A program made the translations under genes and the position numbers. Under the pieces are notes generated by a model that saw only the letters and a list, made by a program, of their open reading frames with translations, was not told the origin of the DNA and searched no databases. Below are positions 39,601 through 46,977 of a DNA stretch of 64,000 bases, in pieces. How positions within the stretch are numbered: position 1 is the stretch's first letter; every line of letters begins with the position of its first letter. Source of the stretch: Scatophagus argus (taxonomy: Eukaryota > Chordata > Actinopteri > Scatophagidae); the NCBI RefSeq assembly GCF_020382885.2, contig NC_058496.1, positions 1,335,001-1,399,000 on the forward strand. Direction: 5' to 3'.

Positions 39601-40320
39601 GCCGTGTCCAGGTCGGAGCCCGCCGCTCAGACGTGTGACAGACAAGGACTCAAAGGTTTGAAGGGGTCTAAAGCTTCTTATTCTCCTCTCACAGACCAGC
39701 AGCAGCAGTACGCCAGCAATGAGCAGTCAAAGCTTCCAGACCCCAACCGGATCCGGTCCCGTGTCCCGCCCAGCATGCCAAAGCTTTTCATCCCGTCCAC
39801 CGTCGCCAAGTTCCCGCCAGAAATCACAGTAACGCCTCCCACACCCACGCTCCTCTCCCCGAAAGGCAGCATCTCAGAGGAAACCAAGCAGAGACTCAAG
39901 GTATTCAGCTGCTTTTGCAGGCTTGTTTTTATCTGAAGACTTTGTTTTGATTGCTGCTTTTCCATTTTTAAATTTAAGTCATCCGTTGGTTTGTGTTACA
40001 GCTCGTGCCTCGTTATGTGCCGACTGTATTTCATTTTTGTGTTTGTTGTAAAGCACTTTGAGTCGTTGGTGTTACACAAATAAACTTCACGCGGCTGTTT
40101 GAACTGTAGTCCGGTCTGTGATGCTCGGCCGTGACCCCTGCTGTCTGCTCCCGTACAGAACGTCATCCTGTCGTCTCAGTCCGCCGCCACAGTCAAGAAG
40201 GACACTCTGAGCCAGCCGGCGCTGGAGGTGCAGGAGACGTCGAGCCAGGAGTCGTCCCTGGAGAGCGAGTCGGAGGAAGAGGAGGAGGAGGAGGAGGAGG
40301 ACGACTACATGGACATCTGA
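6022..40320 (+). CDS. cabin1: Calcineurin-binding protein 1 (Cabin1/cain), 37 coding exons
   Basis: Nuclear TPR-rich protein. In its family it is a subunit of the HIRA histone H3.3 chaperone complex and represses calcineurin and MEF2 signalling. I traced ATG (6022-6024) plus 36 further coding exons, listed in the segment entries, totalling 6,702 nt for 2,233 residues (human about 2,220). The frame stays intact across every junction. Identity rests on long stretches of recalled similarity from the N-terminus (IRIAALNA) to the terminal DDYMDI. Landmarks: TPR-like helices at about 33-170, a basic nuclear-localisation cluster at about 384-412, a second TPR-like block at about 1040-1260, and the C-terminal calcineurin/MEF2-binding module at about 2110-2233. 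The gene faces away from nefl and lies upstream of tbx16 in the same direction. The exon 36 donor is the least certain border. Confidence 0.95.
9541..9770 (+). repeat. Dispersed teleost retroposon 3' fragment (LINE/SINE type)
   Basis: Contains phrases I recognise from a widespread fish repeat: CACTGTCGCCAATGCTTGCTCA, then a GGAAAGTG...GAGATAACTTTTGTTGTGAATTGG block and a degenerate AATAAA tail. It sits in cabin1 intron 12. Family name not assigned; the call is from memory of dispersed fish repeats. Confidence 0.45.
9772..9856. mobile_element. Short MITE-like element with inverted ends
   Basis: The left end reads CAGTTCACCTAAATGTGAAAA. The reverse complement of the right end reads CTTTAAAGGAATAGTTCATG, the same terminal motif. 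The same motif recurs near 44751 and 53045, so at least three copies of one family lie in the window. No coding capacity. Confidence 0.5.
10012..12101 (+). other. cabin1: cabin1 exons 13-20: central helical region
   Basis: Coding exons: 10012-10084, 10223-10410, 10506-10643, 10850-11038, 11131-11373, 11476-11629, 11716-11831, 11940-12101. The region contains conserved landmarks [40 protein letters not shown] and [12 protein letters not shown]. Exons 14-17 begin in phase 0 with clean cassette lengths. No catalytic motif is visible; it reads as a helical scaffold. Confidence 0.9.
12102..13225. other. cabin1 intron 20
   Basis: About 1.1 kb with no exon. It contains a CTCF-like motif CCACCAGGGGGTG at 13054-13066, a good core match with T replacing C near its end. 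Nothing else recognised. Confidence 0.5.
13226..16593 (+). other. cabin1: cabin1 exons 21-25: second TPR-like block
   Basis: Coding exons: 13226-13432, 14417-14562, 14698-14959, 15144-15314, 16504-16593. They encode the most conserved stretch of the family, including [36 protein letters not shown] and [20 protein letters not shown], a TPR-like arrangement. Introns 21 (about 1.0 kb, with a short GACA run near 13848) and 24 (about 1.2 kb) show no further coding exon. Confidence 0.92.
17470..17508. repeat. (TG)n microsatellite
   Basis: About 19 uninterrupted TG units in cabin1 intron 27. A second shorter array of ten units lies at 18001-18020. Confidence 0.95.
18656..18702. repeat. Perfect 17-bp inverted repeat (hairpin)
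   Basis: Arms TTCACACTAATTGGACA (18656-18672) and TGTCCAATTAGTGTGAA (18686-18702) are exact reverse complements around a 13-base loop. Pairing stops beyond the arms, so the stem is too short for an ordinary miRNA precursor. Likely a MITE end pair or a duplicated regulatory site, since each arm holds an ATTGG/CCAAT core and an AATTAG homeobox-like core. Confidence 0.7.
22112..22288. repeat. Poly-T tract and (TG)n repeat in cabin1 intron 29
   Basis: A T run of about 22 bases near 22112-22133 and ten TG units at 22269-22288. The rest of intron 29 (21504-23313) holds no exon that I can support. Confidence 0.8.
23730..24060. repeat. Dispersed non-coding repeat typical of percomorph fish
   Basis: Matches my memory of a common fish repeat: a 'gatcgacaaatctgccgatt' start, ACTAATCAGTTAGTCCATAA, a block of short A-rich phrases, and an end reading CAACTAATTATC...GGCTGCAGCTC. 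It has no coding capacity. The transposon superfamily is not established from sequence alone. Confidence 0.45.
26968..27000. repeat. (CA)n microsatellite
   Basis: About 16 CA units in cabin1 intron 30, about 650 bases before the (TG)n array at 27646. Confidence 0.95.
27646..27684. repeat. (TG)n microsatellite
   Basis: About 19 TG units in cabin1 intron 30, just upstream of the GC-rich island that starts near 28010. Confidence 0.95.
28010..28524 (+). promoter_or_regulatory. cabin1: Candidate internal promoter and alternative first exon of cabin1
   Basis: A GC-rich island inside intron 30. It has a CCAATGGGCGGG box near 28013, two inverted CCAAT boxes (GATTGGCTGG near 28042 and GATTGGCTGT near 28067), and a GC-rich stretch that ends in an ATG (28522-28524) immediately followed by the donor GTGAGT. 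Exon 31 starts in phase 0, so splicing to it would read Met-Gly-Ile-Trp in frame and give a C-terminal protein of about 616 residues. The canonical cabin1 start exon also ends right after its ATG. No transcript evidence is available, and upstream ATGs in the island weaken the coding case. Confidence 0.4.
28525..31842. other. 3' half of cabin1 intron 30
   Basis: No further exon supported. Contains an A-run of 17 near 31281, a C-run of about 14 at 31430-31443, and ordinary AT-rich sequence. Confidence 0.5.
32307..32996 (+). other. cabin1: cabin1 exon 33 (690 nt, largest coding exon)
   Basis: Encodes 230 residues in phase 0. A long disordered Pro/Ser/Glu stretch is followed by conserved motifs [11 protein letters not shown] and [20 protein letters not shown], then [18 protein letters not shown] at the exon end. 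The disordered part is poorly conserved and fish-specific in sequence. Confidence 0.9.
33570..35053. other. Distal part of cabin1 intron 33
   Basis: No coding sequence supported. A purine-rich GGA run occurs near 33614-33634 and a short A-rich run near 34705. Confidence 0.45.
35129..38031. other. cabin1 intron 34
   Basis: A 2.9-kb intron with (TG)n at 36424-36447 and a CTT run (38003-38022) forming the polypyrimidine tract of exon 35. I see no hidden exon. Confidence 0.5.
38453..38469 (+). promoter_or_regulatory. Strong CTCF-like motif
   Basis: GGCCAGCAGGGGGCGCC is close to the full CTCF core consensus. It lies in cabin1 intron 35. A motif match only; such sites are also carried by dispersed repeats. 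Confidence 0.45.
40021..40090 (+). repeat. LINE/SINE 3'-tail fragment
   Basis: TGTAAAGCACTTTGAGTCGT followed by GTTACACAAATAAACTT is the characteristic 3' end of a common fish retroposon (from memory). Located in cabin1 intron 37. Its AATAAA should not be read as the cabin1 polyadenylation signal, because the coding exon 38 lies downstream. Confidence 0.5.
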
Positions 40321-41002
40321 GCCGAAACAGGACGGGAGGACGAGGAGCGGCACCCGTCGCTGTTGGCGCTGCTGTTCCGTCATGTGCATTACGATAAAAA
40401 GCCCTCGCAAACTGAAAACAGTGCAGTATCCTCGGCTTCAGTCTCGCAGCGTGTCTGTAATGTGCCATTTCTGCATATCGCACATCAGCTTGCCGAGCTC
40501 TCCTGCAACCCGCTGCACACCGGAACCAAACCAGCCGCGTGTTTATGCATCCTTTTTTAATGTCGTGTGCTGAACGTACCTCCGAGCTGCAGCTAAACCC
40601 TCGTCTGAAGACCTGCCGTCCTCCTTTACTGTGGCATGCGAGTTTCGCCACGTTGCGTTGGCGCGCGTAAATTTCAAACGAACTCGAAGGTGAAGCGGGG
40701 ACAGTCGGCTGCGTTCGGGGCCTCACAACCTGTAGCAGATTGGAAATGTTTACACTTAACATTTGGGATGTTTTTCAGTTCAAACTTAACTTTGTGCTAT
40801 TTTTGTACTCACTGTATTTCTTGTAATATTTTGTCCGACATATTTCTTTATTCTGCATTTGTATGGCCGTGATTCCAGAACGAGCTGTGACGCTGTGTAA
40901 AACGTGAGCAGGATGGGGGCGTTTGCTGACCCTCTCTGACGTAGGCTGAATTAAAAACAATATAGTTTATGTTTATGGAGGACCAAACCTGCCAAAAACA
41001 AA

Positions 41003-41008
41003 AATAAA
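41003..41008 (+). terminator. cabin1: cabin1 polyadenylation signal (candidate)
   Basis: First AATAAA after the stop codon, giving a 3' UTR of roughly 700 bases. Further hexamers lie near 41106 and 41261 and could be used alternatively. Confidence 0.5.
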
Positions 41009-42589
41009 CAAATGAATATTCCATAAAAAGCACCGAAAATCATTCGAGGCAGTAATCATGTTGTATTGGTGACATAAACACACACGTGGGGGGCAGTTCA
41101 AAGGAGAAATAAATAAATAAATGCATTTAAAAATGACTAATGAAATTAATTAAATTGGAAATGTATTTTCTGCCACTGGGGAGAAGTTTTATTTTAAATG
41201 AAATGCACCGTAAGCTCAGATAAAATGACTTGTGCGCTGCCCACGTCTTCAAAATATACAATAAAGAGTAAGTTATGCTGAGACTTTTTTAATACCTTTT
41301 AAAACTGAAATATTAGTTTGCTGGTATTATTTTTGGTGCCTTTAGTGGCATATTAATTTATGAAGTTAGTTTTGAATTTGCCAGCTTTGGTTCTCCATAA
41401 AGTCTGAGCTCATTGACTTCATTGATTTTTGATTTTTTTTTTTTGTTTGTTTTGTTTTGTTTTTGTAAATATCTGCTCAGCAACATTTTGAAAGCAGCTG
41501 GGACAGGAGCAGCAACAGGTAACCTTCCACAGGTGAGCGGGTTCACTGCCGACAGGTGAGAGGATCACGGCTGGGCTGGACTGCACTGAGGCTGTTGCCA
41601 CGTGGGCTCAGAAACGTGTTGTCGGTGAACACAACTTGTTTGTGGATGATTGAGTTCTGTTTGTATTTTACACAGCGTCCACACCTTTGTGTAATCGGGG
41701 TCGTAGCGAAGGCGAAGCCGTCCTGTCACCAGCACTGATCCGGACGCTGTCGGGCGGCTTTCGGCCCTCATAGATTAGCTTTCGTGCATATCACAACGTC
41801 ACAATCCAAGTATCTTTCCAACGTGTTTGGCTTTAATGGGTTGAACGTTAGGCCGGAGAAGCGCGAGCGCGTGAGAGAGGGTCGGCGCTCAGGTGAGGCT
41901 CACCTGAGTGGCGTCGGGTGGAGGAAGACTTTCCGATTCAGATGCCTTTTCCATTTGGTAAATCAGTCGCAGTTCTGGCTTCGCTCAGAGGAAGACCACA
42001 GAATGTTTTTTACTGATTGTTTTCTACAAAAAGAAAGATATTTACTGATTGTGTTTCCTGAAAGCTGTCTAAAAAATATTGTTTTTAAAAAGGACACAAA
42101 TGAAAAATTGTAATGTATCACCCTTGTTACAACGAAAGCGGTTTTGTATTTAGTTTGAGACTTCCTGTCTGTTTTGGTGTAAGATAATTTTGTATGTTTC
42201 TGCTGGCTGAGCGGGTCGAGCGCTCGGCTCAGGCTGCTGGAGGGGAGCTGCTCTCCGGGTCTGAATGCATTATAGATGTCAAACCAAAAATATATTGGAG
42301 AAACACACACTTGTTCTGTGTTCTACCTTAATCACCTCCCACATCTGCATCACAAACGTCGTCCACGGGGTTCCTTTAATCCGATCGGACGGGGTTTCAG
42401 TCCCTGCTGGACGTTTTACAGTAATGCAGAATAAGAATCGACTTTTATTGGCAGTTTGTGTGTTTTTACACACACTGAGTTTGTCTTCTGTATGTAACCC
42501 ATCCTGTGTTGAACACACATGCAACACCCAGCAAATTACATGCAGTGAAACACACACACACACAGGAGCAGTGGGCTGCCACTATCAGG

Positions 42590-42760
42590 GGGGAGCAAAT
42601 TGAGGCTTAAGTGCCTTGCTCAAGGGCACATCAGCCAGCTAATGGGTGGGAGACTTTTTAGTTCTCATTAATCCCTCCATCACAGCAAAATTTTTCCTGC
42701 CAGTCCGGTGAGGGACTCGAACCGGCAACCCTCTGGTCACAGCTGCCCCCCAGTGAGCAG
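42590..42760 (-). repeat. tRNA-related dispersed repeat (SINE-like)
   Basis: On the minus strand the sequence GGTTCGAGTCCCT (42711-42723) matches a Pol III B box. It is embedded in phrases that recur through fish genomes, including GTGCCTTGCTCAAGGGCACA on the plus strand. An A box is not clear, so it may be a decayed SINE or a non-autonomous element that captured a tRNA-like end. Confidence 0.45.
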
Positions 42761-43250
42761 ACTGTTTAATGTTCTGCTTCTCTGTGAGGGCAAACTGAGG
42801 GTCTTTGGGTTGCGGACAAAACGACATCATCTCAGCCTTTTTGGGGGCGACGGACACTGAACCAAACAGCTGATGGAGGAAGTAATCGCTGTGGCAGCCC
42901 TGCACACGCAGCAGTTTTAGTGTCAACAGAGTTATGTCTTCCTGTCACAAGAAAACCTCTGCTTTCCATTGTGATGTAATTTAATCCGTCTTCAGGTGTT
43001 GTCGGCGAGGCCCAGCGTGCAGCATAAACACGTCGCAGCAGTAAATCCAACATGTCGACGTTTGTTTTTGTGTTCATTTCTAAAGAAGTCGTCAGGCGTT
43101 TGGTCCCAGCCCGTCGACCAATCAGACGAGACGAAGGTGATGATGACTCACTACAACACAGCAGTCACTTCTGTCAGCAGTCAAGACCCCACAGCGTTTT
43201 AACTGAGCGGGTGACGACTCATTTCATGACAGTCAAGTTTATTTACACGC

Positions 43251-43286
<36 letters not shown>

Positions 43287-44436
43287 ACCTGGTAAAACAC
43301 ACCAGCAACAATCCTGATTTCTTATTGTAAATCACATTAAAACACACTCACGCACACACGTTTGTTTTCTGTCAGTCCTCCCACAGGCTGATTTCAGAAG
43401 CACCTGACAAATGTTTTACTGAGTCACTTTTATTTTTAGAGCTCTAACTCGCCTTAACGATCTGTACAGCAAACAACACCTTCAGTGCAGCGAAGACAAA
43501 ACTTCCCTTAACACTGAAACATTTCAAATGAAACCTGAAATGTGAATGAAAGCGTGTGTGCTCGCAGCCTCCCGTGGAGCTGCGGACCACCCGGCCGACC
43601 ACACCGACTGGGCTCAAAGGGCTCGTGCACGCTGGTGTGAAGTCTTCCACACGCGGGAAGTCATTAGTCTTCATTAGCAACTTCCAGGAGTTTCTTATGA
43701 AGTGCTGTGAAGTTGTCATTTGCCCCCTTTGCCAGCCAAGTTAGATTTGAGGTTTGTTTTCTTATGTGGTGGACCAAATGTGGGCTCCCGGCTGGAGTCG
43801 GGACGGGAGGCCTGGCAGGACACTTTTCAAATAATCTCAACTCATTGGTTCTGCTTTATTGTTGAGAAAAACACACGATAGCGTGACAGCATCTGTAAAT
43901 CAAAAGAAAATTAGTCTGCTAATCAGTGAAAGAAACGTTTGCTGCTTCCGGCTTCTTAAATGTCAGGATTTGCTGCTTTTTCTTTGTCATTTCTGACCGT
44001 GAATGAAGAGTTTGGGGGTTTTTGACTGTTGGCTGGACAAACGAAGCAACCTGAAGACGTCACTTTGGGCTCCTGTTAATGAAATTACAATCTTACAGTT
44101 CGCTCTGATGTTTTATAGACAATTCATTGATAATGAGAAGAACTATTGGTAAGCTCAGAGGATAAATTTGGCAGAAATAAAGAACAGACATACTGAGAAG
44201 ATCAGTGGTTCTAAGCATACAAAGTGAGAACAGAAGCCATGCAGGTGCAGTCAAACGCAGTAGACATGAGTCCTCCCAGAGCAGATAAAGCTGAATCATA
44301 ATCCACATCTCCTGCCCGGTGAGGCTGTTGGTCCTCATCATGTTGTTTGCAGCCACTGGGGCTGCTATCTCTGCAAACCCCTCAAAGTGGCCAATTAAGC
44401 ATCAAAAGGGCATGCTGCATGGCTAATGTGAGCGAA

Positions 44437-44444
44437 AGGTGTGA
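44437..44444 (+). promoter_or_regulatory. T-box half-site
   Basis: AGGTGTGA, the classical T-box core, 2.5 kb upstream of the tbx16 start. A second one in opposite orientation (TCACACCT) lies at 45154-45161. Eight-base matches can occur by chance. Confidence 0.3.
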
Positions 44445-44689
44445 GATTTCTCGTCAGTCCACTCCGGGGGCTCTTTATTGGGCTGCTGCAGAGCCGTCTG
44501 ATCCCCGGGCCCTGGCTGTATATTGGCAGCTGTTAACGGTGCAGCAACAAGGGGATCTGTGCAGTTAAAGCAAATGGCCAAAGAGGCTGACACCTGGGAG
44601 GTGGAGGAACATCACTGCCGAAGGTGAAGTGGGAGAAGACGCAGGGAGGAATCAGCTGTTAAGCACAACTAACATCAGAATCAGAATTC

Positions 44690-44719
44690 CTTTATTTATC
44701 CCTGAAGGGATAAATAAAG
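44690..44719. repeat. Perfect 14-bp inverted repeat with 2-base loop
   Basis: CTTTATTTATCCCT (44690-44703) and AGGGATAAATAAAG (44706-44719) are exact reverse complements separated by GA. The left arm resembles the CTTTATTGATCCC tail of a fish retroposon family, so it may be two tails joined head to head. Confidence 0.7.
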
Positions 44720-44749
44720 AATTTAAATCCATACAGGATATGTAGGACC

Positions 44750-44830
44750 TTTAAAGGAACAGTTCACCCAGAAATGAAAGCTCAGCCGTTGTCTCCTCAC
44801 CCCCACGCTGACGGAAAGTCAACACTCTGC
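44750..44830 (+). mobile_element. MITE-like end (AAAGGAACAGTTCACCC family)
   Basis: TTTAAAGGAACAGTTCACCC followed by AAATGAAA and a CTCACCCCCACGCTGACGGAAAGT block. The same series of phrases is present near 53045 and the same ends at 9772-9856. The full length of this copy is unclear. Confidence 0.5.
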
Positions 44831-46057
44831 AAAACAACTGAAGACCCTGGAGGCTTATTTTAAAATGTGAAAAACCAACAGGAACAAAGTTAAAATGGCT
44901 GACGGGTGCTAACACTTTTAGCTTAGTGTCTACAGAGGAGATTTGTCTTCTGGAGACTTGGATTATGCTGGACGAGCTGTGTGGAGCCTGTTTCTGTTCT
45001 CTTTCTGGTTGTTCTGTGAACGCTGGCTGAGCAGCAGACAGAACTGCATCTTCTGTCTGAATTTCAGTGTCCTCTGGTCCTCATCGTGTCCAGGCTGGCT
45101 GTTACATGAACCTCAGCTCCCTGTCTGACCCCACGTTTGGAGGCCTTTCCCCGTCACACCTGCCACCTCCGCAGCCACAGCGTAATGGAATCGACGCTGC
45201 GGCTGCTGAAAGCTACACCTCGGCTCTGACACCCACACCCTGCGCTGCTGGAGCCGAAGCCTCCTGCGGAGAGTCCACCGTCCAGATCTCTTCATTTGTG
45301 CACTCTAACGCGCTGCGCTTCGTGACCTGGTCGCCGTGAGTGAGGAGGGCACACACACACACGTCGCACCTCCTCAAGGCCCATGTTGCACCACACAGAG
45401 GAGGACGAGGAGCGAGAGCCGGGAGGCCGTTAACACGAGCGCAGTCTTTAAGTGCATCGTTATGAGCTGGATGTTGTTGTCCTTTTTACTCAGCATCGAC
45501 CCCACGCAGAGGCTGCTCAATATCTTCACGGCTCAGACTTTTTATCAGCGAACGTCTCTTTATGCACACTTAACTGCTGGTCCCGCAGGACGTCTTTAAA
45601 GCTGCTGCACACCCTGCTTTTAAAGTTCTGGATCGTGCATTTTGGTTTCTCAGATGCTCCACCAGGGCAACAGGGAATAAAGAAAACCCCCTCTGTGTGT
45701 CAGAGAGCCTTTGTATGCAGCATGCAGACATGAGCACACAATGAGAAGTGGAAGTGGTGCGTCTGTGCTTCCAAAGAGGCCTCCATTCAGATGTTGGTGT
45801 CTTTGGAAACATGTCGCCGCTCTGGGCCGACGCCTGCTGCGTTTAGCATGTGTTTCGCCTGTGCTAACACGGCACAGAGGCGGATTGTGGCTGGATGCGG
45901 ATGGTGGGAGGACGGCCGGCTTGTTGTGGCAGGTCTTTATTCTCCGACCCCCCCCTCGTCCCATTCAAGGCTGACTTGGGCTCGTGGTGCTAACTGGCTG
46001 TTAATTGCCTGGGCTTTCTCCACATGCAGAAACTGGCCTCTTCAAGGGAAACTGGCC

Positions 46058-46108
46058 TAATGAGATTATCTATCAGAGCATGGGCCTGTCTAGACATCCC
46101 AATACACA
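46058..46108 (+). promoter_or_regulatory. Candidate Nodal-responsive enhancer core upstream of tbx16
   Basis: Within 51 bases lie TAATGAGATTA (46058-46068), a paired-homeodomain P3 site (TAAT-N3-ATTA); GTCTAGAC (46088-46095), the palindromic Smad-binding element; and AATACACA (46101-46108), a FoxH1 site. Smad and FoxH1 motifs are five bases apart. FoxH1, Smad2/4 and Mix-type homeodomain proteins mediate Nodal response in mesendoderm, where tbx16 acts, so placement 0.9 kb upstream is meaningful. The motifs are seen; the function is inferred. Confidence 0.5.
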
Positions 46109-46119
46109 ACACCCCCACC

Positions 46120-46143
46120 CAGCAGCAGCAGCAGCAGCAGCAG
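46120..46143. repeat. (CAG)n trinucleotide repeat
   Basis: Eight CAG units just downstream of the candidate enhancer core, in non-coding DNA. Confidence 0.9.
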
Positions 46144-46653
46144 CCTCTGCAGCCCTGCAGGCTTCAGGGGACGCCCTCAGGTAAAAGTTACCTGCAGAAA
46201 GAGTGCATGTTGTCATCACACCATCATGGGTTTACACAGTTTCCCTCCCACTGTGTCATTTCTGTGACGGAGAGTAAAAGTGATTTTAATTCTGGTTTCA
46301 GATCAGCATGGAGGACGTGTGGGTTGATAAGAGGGGCGGTCAGACCCTGAGAAAGGAGACTCCTGCGGCGTACACACAGGATTATCTCACTTACCCCACA
46401 CTGTATTTATATCAGCTGCGTCAAACGTTTTCTGTTAGGTATTTAACATGTTGCACAAACACATTAAATGTCATTTTCGTGTGCACTTATGTCTGTGTGA
46501 ATGGTATTTACACACACTGTGGTGCCGCCGCCAGCCTTGAACTGCAGCATGGAAGTGCGTCCATATTTGTTTTAAAGTCTCTTAGCAGTTAATAAAGATG
46601 CGTTTCCTCCGTCCCCCTTCCTGTGGGGACGGTATCAAGGCTCTGTTAAGTCT

Positions 46654-46766
46654 CTTTGATTTCCAGCAGCCTCCAATCACAGCAGGCCACTGACTCATCA
46701 TTGTGCCACTTCAAAGCCTGGGAATGGTTGCCTTGACCCCACCCACCCTGTGGCTCCCCTTAAAAG
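46654..46766 (+). promoter_or_regulatory. tbx16: tbx16 proximal promoter with TCF/LEF-like sites
   Basis: CTTTGAT (46654-46660) and TTCAAAG (46710-46716) both match the TCF/LEF core WWCAAAG, in opposite orientations. A TATA-like TTAAAAG lies at 46760-46766, about 210 bases before the ATG. A CCAAT core occurs at 46673. Wnt input into posterior mesoderm T-box genes is established in general; its use here is inferred. Confidence 0.4.
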
Positions 46767-46977
46767 TCTTGGTCACCCCTTCCTGCAGGAATATCTGCTG
46801 CAACCAGACCGACTGAACCTCTGGCTCCCTGAGCTGCTGGATTTCTTCTTCTCTTTTTATTGCACATGGAGGGAGAGCAGAGCTGAAGAGACACTTGGAT
46901 ATTGCTTGGATTTCTTATTTCTTAATCTTTTCTTGTTATTCAGTGCATGAAGCTTGTCCTACTGCTGAGCCTGAAGC

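Larger units (their letters stand above)
35054..40320 (+). other. cabin1: cabin1 exons 34-38: calcineurin- and MEF2-binding C-terminus
   Basis: Coding exons: 35054-35128, 38032-38293, 39420-39611, 39695-39900, 40159-40320. Exon 36 carries a poly-Ala tract (GCA codons) absent from my recollection of human CABIN1. Exon 37 encodes PEITVT (about 2153-2158), which fits the calcineurin docking pattern PxIxIT, followed by [14 protein letters not shown], the start of the amphipathic helix known to bind MEF2. Exon 38 ends in a Glu run and DDYMDI. The exon 35 acceptor is a tandem CAGCAG. The exon 36 donor (CCAG/GTCGGA at 39611) was chosen because it restores frame; CAT/GTAGCA near 39589 is an alternative. 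Confidence 0.88.
41270..46040. other. cabin1-tbx16 intergenic region
   Basis: No coding gene supported. The stretch contains a tRNA-like dispersed repeat (about 42590-42760), (TG)n at 43256-43284, a perfect hairpin (44690-44719), a MITE-like copy (from 44750), T-box half-sites at 44437-44444 and 45154-45161, and is likely upstream regulatory DNA of tbx16. Confidence 0.5.

Noticed and set aside
40079..40084. AATAAA before the last cabin1 exon
   Set aside because: It belongs to a retroposon tail inside intron 37; coding exon 38 with the conserved DDYMDI end lies downstream.
44093..44356. Hydrophobic 87-codon minus-strand frame resembling a membrane protein
   Set aside because: No receptor motif or splice context; AT-rich antisense frames often appear hydrophobic.
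45067..45339. 90-codon Pro/Ala-rich frame upstream of tbx16
   Set aside because: No splice sites joining it to tbx16 and no known domain; it could be chance in GC-rich intergenic DNA.
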